A stretch of DNA of 64,000 nucleotides from contig NZ_QJKB01000002.1 in assembly GCF_003201815.1 (NCBI RefSeq), positions 186,001-250,000 on the forward strand, written 5' to 3'. This DNA is from Undibacterium pigrum (GTDB lineage: Bacteria > Pseudomonadota > Gammaproteobacteria > Burkholderiales > Burkholderiaceae_D). Of the stretch, positions 1 to 8,624 are shown piece by piece (position 1 is the first letter of the stretch; each line of letters starts with the position of its first letter). Position numbers and translations under genes: made by a program. The notes beneath the pieces were generated by a model. The model was not told the DNA's origin, ran no database searches, and saw only the letters and a program-made list of their open reading frames with translations.

Positions 1-203
1 TTATTGCCAAGCGCGAGGATTTTTAGCAAAGCCATGGTTTCCTGCTGTTTCTGATAGCTGTCGATGTCCATGACAACCATTTTCGCTTCCCCGTTCTGGG
101 TGATGATCAGAGGATCACCATGGTTCTCACTAAAATCCCTGGCGATCTCGGCGGCATTTGCTTTCAAGTAGGAAATGGGTTTGATTTGTTCGGAAAGCTT
201 CAT
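1..203 (-). CDS. Phd/YefM-family antitoxin, cut by left window edge
   Basis: The first 67 codons of a type II antitoxin are visible; the reading frame is still open at base 1, so the C-terminal end lies outside the window. The N-terminus (MKLSEQIKPISYLKANAAEI) and the later stretch around GDPLIITQNGEAKMVVMD are typical of the Phd/YefM DNA-binding fold, which represses its own operon and neutralises a partner toxin through its C-terminal tail. The ATG at 201-203 is preceded by a GGAG ribosome site. The partner toxin would normally follow downstream, beyond the edge. An inverted repeat overlapping the -10 box supports autoregulation. Confidence 0.85.
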   Translation of the reverse strand, partial: MKLSEQIKPISYLKANAAEIARDFSENHGDPLIITQNGEAKMVVMDIDSYQKQQETMALLKILALGN

Positions 204-237
204 GATCGCTCCAGATGAATAACGGACAGGAAGTCCA

Positions 238-260
238 ATTATAGTCCAAATATGGTCTAT
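238..260 (-). promoter_or_regulatory. Putative -10 box and operator of the antitoxin gene
   Basis: Reading the minus strand, a perfect TATAAT lies at 243-238, 35 bases upstream of the antitoxin start. It touches an inverted repeat, ATAGTCCA (241-248) and TGGTCTAT (253-260), matching at 7 of 8 positions around a 4-base centre. Phd/YefM proteins repress their promoters by binding such short palindromes, so this is a likely autorepression site. No convincing -35 box was seen. Confidence 0.5.
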
Positions 261-297
261 GCTCTTCTTTAAGAATCATGCGTGCGAATACGCAAAG

Positions 298-753
298 CTA
301 TTCGTACCTTGTATCGGCCTGTGGATAACACAGATAGTAATTATCAAACTCGGCTACTTCGCGCAAAACAAAGCCATGTCGAAGATAAAAACGGTTGGCA
401 TCACTGTCACGCAAGGCACCAACATGGATGACTTTTCCGAGTTCGTCGGCCTCTGTCAATATGAGCTTCATGACTGCACTACCGAGACCGTGTTGCTGAA
501 AATCTGGATGCAGGTAAAAATGGTCTAGCAAGAGATCATTGTCCTGCGGACGCAGTACTACAAACCCGGCGAGCAAGCCATCCAGTTTGATGAGCCTGGT
601 ATATTCGGTTGCAAAATTTTGCAGCAAACGCTGTCTTGCTCTCTCTGCATCAAAGCGGCCTATGCGTTCAAGACTGGGGCGCATGGCGAAGACGCGCAGT
701 TCAGCCAACTGCGCGGCATCATCGAGCGTGCAAGTTTCAAGTTTTAAATTCAT
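298..753 (-). CDS. GNAT-family N-acetyltransferase
   Basis: A 151-residue protein with the GNAT fold, which moves an acetyl group from acetyl-CoA to an unidentified amine. The segment LHPDFQQHGLGSAVMKLIL is the acetyl-CoA binding motif A (Q/RxxGxG/A), and the later DANRFYLRHGFV is motif B, where the conserved Tyr usually sits. An in-frame extension would add 16 residues, but the ATG at 751-753 begins one base after the stop of the upstream serine hydrolase gene, which points to translational coupling and a shared transcript. The substrate cannot be deduced. Confidence 0.8.
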   Translation of the reverse strand: MNLKLETCTLDDAAQLAELRVFAMRPSLERIGRFDAERARQRLLQNFATEYTRLIKLDGLLAGFVVLRPQDNDLLLDHFYLHPDFQQHGLGSAVMKLILTEADELGKVIHVGALRDSDANRFYLRHGFVLREVAEFDNYYLCYPQADTRYE

Positions 754-754
754 T

Positions 755-1816
755 TCACGAACAATTCTGCACCAGCAATTTCGCCATGTGGATAAAAACA
801 TTCTTATCCACAGTTTTTACATCCCATTTTCCCTGCACAGGAACGCGGCGCTGGTGGGAAATTACCATATCCAGTCTGGGGATAACCAGCAAGTATTGCC
901 CATGCAAACCCCAGGCCATGTAAGCGCCTTGCAGCGGTGAATCTACGGGTTCTTCGAGTACCCACCACATATAGCCATACGCAACACGACGTGCTGCTGT
1001 GCTGGCTGGATGCATCTCGGATGATGGCGTATAGATGCTGGTGCTCAGGCGCATCCAGTCTGCTGGTATCAACTGTTTGCCATTCCAGTTGCCTTCGTGC
1101 AGGGCCAGCAGGCCTATGCGTGTCATGTCCCTGGTGGATAAAAGAAAATGATAAGGCAGATGGATGGATTTGCTGCTGTCACCAAATTTCTTTTGTGCGC
1201 TGAGTTTATAGTCCTGCAATTGCAGGCTTTGGGCGATGTCTTCATCAAACAATTGATAGATACTTTTTTGGGTAGCATTTTCCAATACGGTGCCTGCTGC
1301 ATTGAAGTCCCAGTTGTTATATAAAAAGTAGCTGCCGGGGGCGTGTGAGCCGCGTGCAGGGGCATTTGCCAGATCATCGCCGCTATTGGCGGCAGCATGG
1401 AAAACACCTGAGCGTGCCGTCAGCAAGTCGCGCAGTCTGGCCTGTTTTTCTGTGGATAAGAGGCCGCCAACATCGTCAATCTTTGCGGCCTCCAGGGTCT
1501 GGTCCAGATTGATGGTGTCATTGGCGACGTATTTGCCATACAGCATGGACAGGATGCTTTTGCGCTGTGACTCTATGATGCCTGGTACGTCGGTACGACC
1601 ATAGCTGTACAGGATGCGACCATCCTTGATGGCGAGCAAGGCAGTGGTGGCCTGCTTTTGCACGTAGTCATCAAGCTCGGTCTGGCCTTGTTTGCATGTC
1701 GCACTGGTCGTGGCAACGCTGTCCCATTCAACACCCGGGAAAACTGTGGTGGCATGGCCAGTCAAGCTAATAGCCGTCAGCAGTGTAAGCAGTAATTTGA
1801 GTTTGTAAGTAGCCAT
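755..1816 (-). CDS. Exported serine hydrolase, beta-lactamase (class C/PBP-like) family
   Basis: A 353-residue protein with an N-terminal signal peptide (cleavage near residue 22, after GHA). It carries the S-x-x-K nucleophile motif as SQRK at residues 83-86, a YNN motif in the middle (FLYNNWDFN), which is the Y-x-N element, and an HGQ triad near the C-terminus in place of KTG. This pattern is found in the class C beta-lactamase-related hydrolases, many of which are esterases or peptidases rather than antibiotic-degrading enzymes. It is the first gene of a pair with the GNAT gene and may also be co-transcribed with the DJ-1-like gene 65 bases upstream. True beta-lactamase activity is not implied. 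Confidence 0.85.
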   Translation of the reverse strand: MATYKLKLLLTLLTAISLTGHATTVFPGVEWDSVATTSATCKQGQTELDDYVQKQATTALLAIKDGRILYSYGRTDVPGIIESQRKSILSMLYGKYVANDTINLDQTLEAAKIDDVGGLLSTEKQARLRDLLTARSGVFHAAANSGDDLANAPARGSHAPGSYFLYNNWDFNAAGTVLENATQKSIYQLFDEDIAQSLQLQDYKLSAQKKFGDSSKSIHLPYHFLLSTRDMTRIGLLALHEGNWNGKQLIPADWMRLSTSIYTPSSEMHPASTAARRVAYGYMWWVLEEPVDSPLQGAYMAWGLHGQYLLVIPRLDMVISHQRRVPVQGKWDVKTVDKNVFIHMAKLLVQNCS

Positions 1817-1881
1817 GGATACCCTTTCGCATGAGCATAGTACTACTTGACCAAAATCTAATCACTTGGTTCCTGGCCCCT

Positions 1882-2964
1882 CTATTGCGGGTATTCCATA
1901 AACGTACTGACCAATGCCCTGGTCGCTTGCCCATACGCCTTGCCTATTTCCTGCAAGGCCTTATCCATGGCTAGTGCCGGGGCGATGTCGGTAAGCCAGT
2001 GGTGCTCTTTTTTCAGTTTTTCTAAAACTGGAGCATCTGCAACCGCGTCGGGCAGCAGTTGCAGGCCATAGCGGCTCTGTACTGCCTGCATGCTGCTCGC
2101 AAAGGTTTTTACTTGCGAACGATAGGTGCGCGACCAGGCATCGGCGTACAGGGCCAGGGCGATATCGTTCACGCCTGTGCTCAGTGGCAGGGCGATTTCT
2201 TCATGCGACCAGAAACGCAGCCAGTTGCCTGCAATGGTCGTGACATGGGCGAGGCTCATGTTGAATTGCTGGCTGTCGTGTGTGGATAAGTAATCATTTA
2301 TCCCCAGCTCACTGGCCAGCGCAGTGGCTCGTTCATGACCAGCGATAGAAGCGACCAGGGCCAGTGATACTGGCAGGGATGCCGTTACCCCGGTTGTGGT
2401 GATGATCTTGCCATCGGCCATGTAGCGCTGGTTGCGCACCCAGGTCGTGTTTGGGAATTGCTTTTGCAAACTATCCATGGAATACCAGAAACCCACAGCG
2501 CGGCGCTGTTCCAGCAAACCGGCATGCGCCAATACCCAAACACCGTCGCAGATACCAACGATGACAGCGCCCCTGGCAGCCTGGGCCCTGACCCAGTTTT
2601 GCAGTACCGCTGCCTGAACATTGTGCAGGGCCGGGACGATGACATAATCAGCACCTTGTGGATAAGTCTGGTCAAATTCTGTCATTGTCGTTTCTGCCTG
2701 CATTTTGAGTGCAGGGTAGAGATGGACCACGCCGCTACCCGTTGCTACCGACAAGACTTGCGCTGTACCGCTAGCCTTGAGCACAGCATAGGGCACGACA
2801 AAGTCGGTGAGCTCGGTCATCTCATTATCTGCGACCACGGCAACGACGGGCTGTGCACGGCCAAAACGTGGTTGATAGTCAGGTAAAGGCATGGGCAAGC
2901 TACCTGCTTTGGCCATGGAAAGGCTCAAGGCCAGGAACAGGAAGAGCAGGATTTTTGTTTTCAT
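1882..2964 (-). CDS. Periplasmic DJ-1/PfpI-family protein
   Basis: A 360-residue protein with a clear signal peptide (MKTKILLFLFLALSLSMAKA). The body has the DJ-1/PfpI (class I amidotransferase-like) fold: the nucleophile elbow is GICDGVWVLAHAGLL, with Cys in the expected place, and the segment after it (FWYSMDSLQKQFPNTTWV) resembles the amidase-like half of GlxA/FtrA-type regulators. Unlike those regulators it has no DNA-binding domain, and it is exported. The remaining 150 or so C-terminal residues match nothing I recognise. It is divergent from a GlxA-type regulator whose sensor domain belongs to the same superfamily, so the two may act on or sense the same ligand; this is inference. Confidence 0.75.
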   Translation of the reverse strand: MKTKILLFLFLALSLSMAKAGSLPMPLPDYQPRFGRAQPVVAVVADNEMTELTDFVVPYAVLKASGTAQVLSVATGSGVVHLYPALKMQAETTMTEFDQTYPQGADYVIVPALHNVQAAVLQNWVRAQAARGAVIVGICDGVWVLAHAGLLEQRRAVGFWYSMDSLQKQFPNTTWVRNQRYMADGKIITTTGVTASLPVSLALVASIAGHERATALASELGINDYLSTHDSQQFNMSLAHVTTIAGNWLRFWSHEEIALPLSTGVNDIALALYADAWSRTYRSQVKTFASSMQAVQSRYGLQLLPDAVADAPVLEKLKKEHHWLTDIAPALAMDKALQEIGKAYGQATRALVSTFMEYPQ

Positions 2965-3046
2965 CAGTACACCGGGGGTTTATCCACAGGCACACTATAA
3001 TCATCAACATCTTGGCCGCAGTGCCAATCTTGTCGCAGATTCTGCC

Positions 3047-4030
3047 ATGGATACAAAATCACTTATCATTGTCTTTGTCACCCTGAATGGTGTGCAAAGC
3101 CTGGACCTGTCTGGCCCCATGGAGGTGTTTGCCGTGGCCAACCAGCACAAGCAGTCAGGCATGCCCACCTATCGCCTGATAGTCGCCAGCCCGCATGGTT
3201 GCAGTATCACCACCCACGCCGGGCTGGAAATACATGGGGTATGCGCACTCAGGGATTTGCCCACAGAGATTGATACCATCATCGTCACCGGTGGTAGTGA
3301 GGCTGCAATGCGCGAAGCTGCGGGAGAGAATATCCTGCTGCCCTGGTTGCAAGCGCGCAGTAAAGATACCCGCCGTATTGCCAGCGTCTGCATAGGTGCG
3401 CTGGTACTGGCTGCTGCCGGTCTGCTCAATGGCCGTCGCGCTACTACTCACTGGAATAGTTGTGCGCTATTGCAAAAGCTCTTTCCTGATGTGAAGCTCG
3501 ATGCTGATGCAATCTTCACCGCCGATGGCCCCATCTATACCTCGGCAGGAGTCACTGCCGGCATAGACCTGTGCCTGTCACTTGTGGAAACTGATGTTGG
3601 CCCGGCCTCAAGCCTGGCGGTAGCACGTGAACTCGTGCTGTACATGCGCCGTGCTGGCGGGCAATCGCAATACAGCACTACCCTGCAAAATCAATCCCTT
3701 GCTGCGCCACGCTTGCAACAATTACTCAGCGACATACTGGCCAACCCGGTTGGTGACTTGCGTAGCGCCACGCTGGCAGCGCGTGTACACATGAGCGAAC
3801 GCACTTTTTCGCGTGTTTTTCAACAGGAAACAGGCACCACCGCAGGACGTTTCGTCGACACTGCCCGCCTGGAATTTGCCAAGAACTTGCTGCTCACTAC
3901 AGATTGGCCACTGGCCCGTATCGCTGACCGGTCCGGCTATAACAGTCTCGATACCCTGCACCGCAGTTTTATCAAACACCTGGGCACCACGCCCGGGTTT
4001 TTTAGAGACAGGTTCGGCAGTTCAACATAA
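3047..4030 (+). CDS. GlxA/FtrA-type transcriptional regulator (DJ-1/PfpI domain plus AraC HTH)
   Basis: A 327-residue regulator. Residues 1 to about 190 form a DJ-1/PfpI domain (LDLSGPMEVFAVANQ near the start; ASVCIGALVLAAAGLLNGRRATTHW around the nucleophile elbow). Residues from about 225 to the end form an AraC-type double helix-turn-helix (LAARVHMSERTFSRVFQQET, then LARIADRSGYNSLDTLHRSF). The frame is open further upstream, but the ATG at 3047 is where homology starts, and it leaves an 82-base divergent promoter region shared with the DJ-1-like gene. Members of this group usually activate a neighbouring catabolic or stress gene in response to a nitrogenous metabolite; the ligand here is unknown. 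Confidence 0.85.
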   Translation: MDTKSLIIVFVTLNGVQSLDLSGPMEVFAVANQHKQSGMPTYRLIVASPHGCSITTHAGLEIHGVCALRDLPTEIDTIIVTGGSEAAMREAAGENILLPWLQARSKDTRRIASVCIGALVLAAAGLLNGRRATTHWNSCALLQKLFPDVKLDADAIFTADGPIYTSAGVTAGIDLCLSLVETDVGPASSLAVARELVLYMRRAGGQSQYSTTLQNQSLAAPRLQQLLSDILANPVGDLRSATLAARVHMSERTFSRVFQQETGTTAGRFVDTARLEFAKNLLLTTDWPLARIADRSGYNSLDTLHRSFIKHLGTTPGFFRDRFGSST

Positions 4031-4121
4031 AATTCCGTAAGCTTTTGATAGTGCCCCCGACTAATTTATATCTGTCGTATTATTCATGCATAAGTAAACA
4101 TATTCATAGAAAGTTCTCATC

Positions 4122-4637
4122 GTGAACAAGAAAAAATTACTCAGTGTCATTACAGCAGCGATGCTGGCAGCGGCCAGTTTTTCCGCATCGGCACAGGCAA
4201 ATAAAGATAATCAGCAGATGAGTTTTCAGGGGGCTGAGCTGAATGGCAAGAAAATTGCGCTCAGCGATTACGCAGGCAAGACCCTGCTGGTCAGCTTTTT
4301 TACGGCGGGTTGCAATCTCTGTGCGCGTGACTTGAAGCTCATGCGTGATTTTTATGATCGCAATATGAAGCGCAATTTTGTCTTGCTGGCGATTAATATT
4401 GATGCAGACAAGAAAGATTTTGATTCTTATGTGCAACTGATCAATCTGGCTGTGCCTGTAGAGCAACGTTTTCCCATTATCTGGCGCAATACGCCGGGTT
4501 ATAAGGACAATTTCGGTACTATTGTCAGCCAGCCCACGCATTTTGTGATTAATCCTAAAGGCCAGCTGGTCTTGAAGCGCGAAGGCAGTTTCCAGCCGAA
4601 TGACTGGGATAATCTGTGGGAATCGCTGGGCTCATGA
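4122..4637 (+). CDS. Exported thioredoxin-fold protein (TlpA/AhpC-like)
   Basis: A 171-residue protein that starts at a GTG codon. It has a signal peptide ending near ASA/QA (residues 22-26) followed by a thioredoxin fold. The redox motif is GCNLC with cysteines at residues 64 and 67, and the cis-Pro loop is visible as SQPTHFVINPKG. It most likely acts in the periplasm in thiol-disulfide exchange or peroxide reduction. It may be co-transcribed with the GNAT gene that begins 17 bases after its stop. The ribosome site is weak (AGAAAG), in keeping with the GTG start. Confidence 0.8.
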   Translation: MNKKKLLSVITAAMLAAASFSASAQANKDNQQMSFQGAELNGKKIALSDYAGKTLLVSFFTAGCNLCARDLKLMRDFYDRNMKRNFVLLAINIDADKKDFDSYVQLINLAVPVEQRFPIIWRNTPGYKDNFGTIVSQPTHFVINPKGQLVLKREGSFQPNDWDNLWESLGS

Positions 4638-4654
4638 AATAAGGATGGAATGGC

Positions 4655-5095
4655 ATGGACATAAAATACGAAGTGAGCATAGTTGATACTGCCCATGTAG
4701 AAAACATACGTCAGTGCTACGCCGTATTCAGCTACCTGCGGCCACACCTGGATGAAGAAGAATTCGTCAGCCGGGTACAAACCCAGATGGCTGAAGGCTA
4801 TACCATCGCCTGTATTCATGTGGATGGCGAGGTAGTAGCTGCTGCCGGTTATCGCGTCCAGCATTATCTGGCCTGGGGCAAGATTCTTTACCTTGATGAC
4901 TTGATCACCCACCCGCAAAAGAAAAATGCCGGTCTGGGATCAGCGTTAATGGACTGGGTAAAATTGCAGGCAAAGATCTTGAATTGCAATGAATTACACC
5001 TCGATACCGGCTATCAAAGGCATGATGCACACAGGCTGTACCTGAATAATGGTTTCGACCTGAGTTGTCACCATCTTTCCAAAAAAATAAGCTGA
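4655..5095 (+). CDS. GNAT-family N-acetyltransferase
   Basis: A 146-residue GNAT protein. The acetyl-CoA loop is seen as KKNAGLGSALMDWV, preceded by the strand LYLDDLITHPQ, and the C-terminal motif is HDAHRLYLNNGFD. The ATG at 4655 has an AAGGA ribosome site 10 bases upstream. The gene lies 17 bases behind the thioredoxin-fold gene on the same strand and ends 21 bases before a convergent gene. The acetyl acceptor cannot be told; small-molecule amines and N-terminal residues are both common in this family. Confidence 0.8.
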   Translation: MDIKYEVSIVDTAHVENIRQCYAVFSYLRPHLDEEEFVSRVQTQMAEGYTIACIHVDGEVVAAAGYRVQHYLAWGKILYLDDLITHPQKKNAGLGSALMDWVKLQAKILNCNELHLDTGYQRHDAHRLYLNNGFDLSCHHLSKKIS

Positions 5096-5116
5096 ACTCA
5101 TTGCCTGAATTTAAAC

Positions 5117-5893
5117 TTAAAATTCCAGCGGCAAACTCCAGCTAGTCGGGATGACATCATGCCTGACCACGGCGCGCTGTTGCTGGCGGCGTTGCAGGCT
5201 GTCGGGGCTCCAGGTTTTTTCCCAGCCGGGTGGATAGGCCAGGCCCTCACCTTGCCAGTCTGGCAGGCGCTGGCGTACAGCGATCACAGGCAGGTACAGT
5301 GGCAAAGGCTGCTCAGGGGTATCTGCCCCCAGGCTATAGGCATAATTTGGCAGCAAGGCATCGCAAACCGCTGCAAACCAGGCTGTGTGATCTTCATCCT
5401 GACCCAGTGCATTTGCCAGGCCAGCCGGATCGAAGCGGGCCAGGGCCTCTATCAGTTCTGCCGTACTGGCGCCGGGTGCATCGCCCCAGCCCATGACAGG
5501 GTTGAAATTGTAATCGGCACCTGAGCCATACCAGCCTTCACGCCAGGGTCTTTGCATCCAGTTGCGCGGGCCTGTGAATAACTGCCAGCGCCAGTGCAGG
5601 CCAGAAGCCTTGGGCCAGCTATACAGATAGAGTTTTTGATAACCGGCAGCATGCAAGTCCCTGACCACGGCCATCAAACGCGCATGCGGCATACGTTCTG
5701 GCGGGGTACGGCGGAACAGTATGGGTTCACCATCAGCATGCTGGACTTCATCTGTGGATAAGTTCAAGTCCAGGGTGCGTTTTTCATCGCCAAAACGCGC
5801 TGCCACCCAGCCACTCAGCAGGTTCACGGCAGTCAGTACGCCATAGCCACGATGGCGGTGAAAAATAACGGTTCCGGGGGCTATCGGTTTCAT
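5117..5893 (-). CDS. Conserved hypothetical protein with an SH3-like N-terminus
   Basis: A 258-residue protein I do not recognise as a named family. The first 50 residues (TVIFHRHRGYGVLTAVN, then WVAARFGDEKRTLDL) look like the small beta-barrel seen in CarD/DUF3553-type domains, in which a GxGxV turn is followed by a short strand with an RF(G) motif. The rest is rich in Trp and Pro (YLYSWPKASGLHWRWQL) and has no signal peptide or membrane segment. It stands alone between two plus-strand genes. A nucleic-acid or protein contact role would be a guess from the barrel only. Confidence 0.6.
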   Translation of the reverse strand: MKPIAPGTVIFHRHRGYGVLTAVNLLSGWVAARFGDEKRTLDLNLSTDEVQHADGEPILFRRTPPERMPHARLMAVVRDLHAAGYQKLYLYSWPKASGLHWRWQLFTGPRNWMQRPWREGWYGSGADYNFNPVMGWGDAPGASTAELIEALARFDPAGLANALGQDEDHTAWFAAVCDALLPNYAYSLGADTPEQPLPLYLPVIAVRQRLPDWQGEGLAYPPGWEKTWSPDSLQRRQQQRAVVRHDVIPTSWSLPLEF

Positions 5894-6040
5894 ATATTGG
5901 CAGTGTATCCGGGATGTATCAACAAGCTGTATGCGATGAAATGCAACAGCTTAGTGTAGCAGTTTTCACTGGCCCCCTATGCGCGTTACAATGTGTCTAA
6001 TCCAAAATTTTTGAAATCCTTCATCTACAGAGACTAGACC

Positions 6041-6526
6041 ATGACTTTGCGCATCATCGCCACTGGCGGCACTTTTGATAAACATTATGACGAACTGGCA
6101 GGCAAGCTCAGCTTTGCTGACAGCCACCTGCCTGAAGTGCTGAAACGTGCGCGTCTGACGATACCGGTAGAGCTGGAAGTCTGCATGCTGGTAGATTCAC
6201 TGGACATGAACGACAGCCACCGCAATACCGTCTTGCAGGCTTGCCAGCAATCGGCAGAAAAAGCGATTGTCATCATCCACGGTACCGACACCATGCGTGA
6301 AACGGCAGAAGTACTGGGTGCGGCCAATCTCGGCAAGACCATCGTGTTCACTGGCGCCATGATCCCTTACGAAATCGCTAATTCCGATGCCTTCTTCAAT
6401 CTGGGTTTTGCCTGCAGCGCGGCGCAACTCTTGCCAGCAGGTGTGCACGTCGCCATGAATGGCAAGGTCTTCCCCTGGAATGACGTACAAAAGAACCGTG
6501 AAGCTGGCGTATTCGTGAATAAGTAA
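6041..6526 (+). CDS. Single-domain asparaginase-family protein
   Basis: A 161-residue protein that matches only the N-terminal domain of type I/II L-asparaginases. Both catalytic threonine motifs are present: TGGTFDK near residue 8 and HGTDTMRETAE near residue 80. Full-length enzymes have about 330 residues, with a second domain that completes the active site by contact between subunits. The short form ends cleanly after KNREAGVFVNK, with its own stop and no downstream remnant, so it appears to be a complete compact family member rather than a truncation. It may hydrolyse asparagine or a related amide, but activity is not assured. Confidence 0.8.
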   Translation: MTLRIIATGGTFDKHYDELAGKLSFADSHLPEVLKRARLTIPVELEVCMLVDSLDMNDSHRNTVLQACQQSAEKAIVIIHGTDTMRETAEVLGAANLGKTIVFTGAMIPYEIANSDAFFNLGFACSAAQLLPAGVHVAMNGKVFPWNDVQKNREAGVFVNK

Positions 6527-6584
6527 ACCCGAAGTAAAATCCGCTAAGACCGGGTAAGGCTAATAGAGACGAATTGAGACCACC

Positions 6585-7079
6585 ATGAAACTGCTGCTGG
6601 CGACATTATTGCTGTGTATTTCCACCCTGACGCAGGCAGCAGAAACGCGTTTTGATTCCATCTATTTTTTCCAGTCGCAAGCCGAGCTGGAAAAAAAAGG
6701 CATCAATGTAGACACCTTTGGCCGTTATACGCGGACATTGCAAACGCAGATTTACCGTGCTTTGAAAAAAGTTAAATTGCCAGAAAGCTCGGGTTATCTG
6801 GTGGTGGCAATACGCTCGGATGGTGAAGTCACCTGCTGGCTGGACATGTCCCCTGCCGTGCATGAATATTACGATAACCAGATTTACGAAATCGTCAAAA
6901 AAATCCAGCCTGTCGATGTACAAAGCGGCATTCTGGTATTCGGCATGAAGATGGCGATAGACACTGCCGTCCACACCAAAAAAACTGTACCCGCCCCTGC
7001 CGACTGGGCAGAGGCTAAAAAGAAACTGAATGACCCGAATAATATAGAAGAGCTGGTGTTATCCAGGTGGCCTGAATGA
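6585..7079 (+). CDS. Small exported protein of unknown function
   Basis: A 164-residue protein with a signal peptide (MKLLLATLLLCISTLTQAA, cleavage after QAA). The mature part has mixed charge, no cysteine pair apart from a single CWLDM, and no transmembrane helix. The central stretch (SGYLVVAIRSDGEVTCWLD) has the rhythm of a TonB/TolA C-terminal beta-alpha module, which also opens with a conserved xVVxVxxxxDGxV segment, but the match is too weak to name it. It follows the asparaginase-like gene by 58 bases on the same strand, so co-transcription is possible. Confidence 0.6.
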   Translation: MKLLLATLLLCISTLTQAAETRFDSIYFFQSQAELEKKGINVDTFGRYTRTLQTQIYRALKKVKLPESSGYLVVAIRSDGEVTCWLDMSPAVHEYYDNQIYEIVKKIQPVDVQSGILVFGMKMAIDTAVHTKKTVPAPADWAEAKKKLNDPNNIEELVLSRWPE

Positions 7080-7241
7080 GGAAGGGACAATTTCAGATTA
7101 CGATGCTGGCCTCGTGAACCAGCTTCGGGCACACGACATCTTCTGCGCAACCGTCGCCCACATGTCAACAACTGCTCCACACGGTAGAATCAACATTCTT
7201 GAGCACCCATTTGCGTAAAATAATTGCCATGATGTTCAATA

Positions 7242-8624
7242 TCAGCGCCTGACAGGTTCTCTGAGAGTTATTGCAAGTCTGTTCGAAGAAGTAATCCACT
7301 CTTCCCCTTTTTTCTGAAGCTGGGTCAGATCATAGTTTTGTATGTCTTGTTGCAGAGTAAAGTAGCGCTGCCAGTTGCCTCCGGCGATAAAAGTGAGGAG
7401 TTTAAAAGCCAGTTCGTCTGAATTTTCCGTGATGTGCATATGATCCCTGGCAGCAGCTTTCTTTGCTTTTAAAAACGCTTGCTCAGTGACGGGCTGTTTT
7501 GGAAGATTCTCAAGTACGTCAATAAATTTGGTTTTGAATATGCCTTCACTGATCCCGTACTGAAAGTCTATCCCAAACATTAACAAGCCTGCTTGCTGAA
7601 GCAACATATAACTAGCTCTGGTACTCTTTATTTTTTCCAGGTCAGAAAAATCATTTTTTGTTCTTTCTGCGGAAAGCAGGACTCTGCTTAGCAAGTCCAT
7701 GGCCGCGGCATCAGGATGATTAATATCCACCGCCCGGTAAGAAATGATTGCATACGGTGCGGTGGTTTTTCTCAATAAGACAATTTCACGTTCACCATTT
7801 TGCGGCGGCTCAACGGTAACAATAGGCTTTTCTTCATACCTGGCTTCGCTGATGGGGCCAAATAATTGCAACACCGTATTGAGCACGTCGGCTTCATCAT
7901 ATTTTCCACTGATGATGAGTGTCGCATTTTCAGGTCTGTAATGTTGATACCAAAATTCCTGCATATCGCTCAATGTCAGATTTTGCAGATCACTGGGTAT
8001 CCCAACTGGGTCTCTGCCATAGGCATGCCAGGTGAAAAGATTTGACGTGGCTTCACGTAATAAGAAATTGAAGCGACCGGCTCCCGTATTTTCTCTTTCG
8101 TTAATAACTTGCCTCTTTGCTTGCTCCAGTTGTTCAGGCGTGGCATTGAAACTCGCCATCATCGAAGAACTGTATTGCAAGGCAAACTTGAGCGTCTTTG
8201 TATCAGAACCAGGCCAGGTTTGATAATCTGTAAAATCAAAATTGGTAATTCCTTTAACCCTGAAATCTGATATATGTCCTTGAAAATTCTTTTTGACATT
8301 TGCCCCCGACTCAATTAAAAGCAGATGCTCGAGCAAGTGCGCGAGACCTTTTTGCCCATATTTTTCCTTGCTGGAGCCACTGCGATAAATCAGGTGAGTT
8401 GTTACCGCAATCTGACGGGTATCAGGAATGAGTAACAAGGCCATTCCATTTTTTAGTTTAAATTCACGGACGCCGTGGACTTCTTGTTGAAACTTTATTG
8501 CATCGATATTTTGATCCACATCCGTATGCTCTCTCGCACACGCAAGTGAACATACAAAATAGCTGATCGTCAATAATAGTCGGGAAAATTTGCTGAAACT
8601 GCAGTTAATCATCGTGTCCATCAC
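7242..8624 (-). CDS. M16-family zinc metallopeptidase
   Basis: A 460-residue pitrilysin/insulinase-family peptidase with one N-terminal catalytic half and one C-terminal half. The inverted zinc motif HLLEH occupies residues 96-100 and the third ligand is Glu176 in NEREN, exactly 76 residues after His100, which is the family spacing. A signal sequence ends near ACA (residues 28-30), so it probably acts in the periplasm. Bacterial M16 proteins of this size often work as a pair of active and inactive subunits, but no partner gene is adjacent. The coding region appears AT-richer than its neighbours, a mild hint of separate origin. Confidence 0.85.
   Translation of the reverse strand: MMDTMINCSFSKFSRLLLTISYFVCSLACAREHTDVDQNIDAIKFQQEVHGVREFKLKNGMALLLIPDTRQIAVTTHLIYRSGSSKEKYGQKGLAHLLEHLLLIESGANVKKNFQGHISDFRVKGITNFDFTDYQTWPGSDTKTLKFALQYSSSMMASFNATPEQLEQAKRQVINERENTGAGRFNFLLREATSNLFTWHAYGRDPVGIPSDLQNLTLSDMQEFWYQHYRPENATLIISGKYDEADVLNTVLQLFGPISEARYEEKPIVTVEPPQNGEREIVLLRKTTAPYAIISYRAVDINHPDAAAMDLLSRVLLSAERTKNDFSDLEKIKSTRASYMLLQQAGLLMFGIDFQYGISEGIFKTKFIDVLENLPKQPVTEQAFLKAKKAAARDHMHITENSDELAFKLLTFIAGGNWQRYFTLQQDIQNYDLTQLQKKGEEWITSSNRLAITLREPVRR

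Noticed and set aside
755-1816. Antibiotic-resistance beta-lactamase
   Set aside because: It has the general SxxK and YxN fold motifs, but HGQ stands where KTG is expected, so the family is shared with esterases and peptidases and resistance is not supported.
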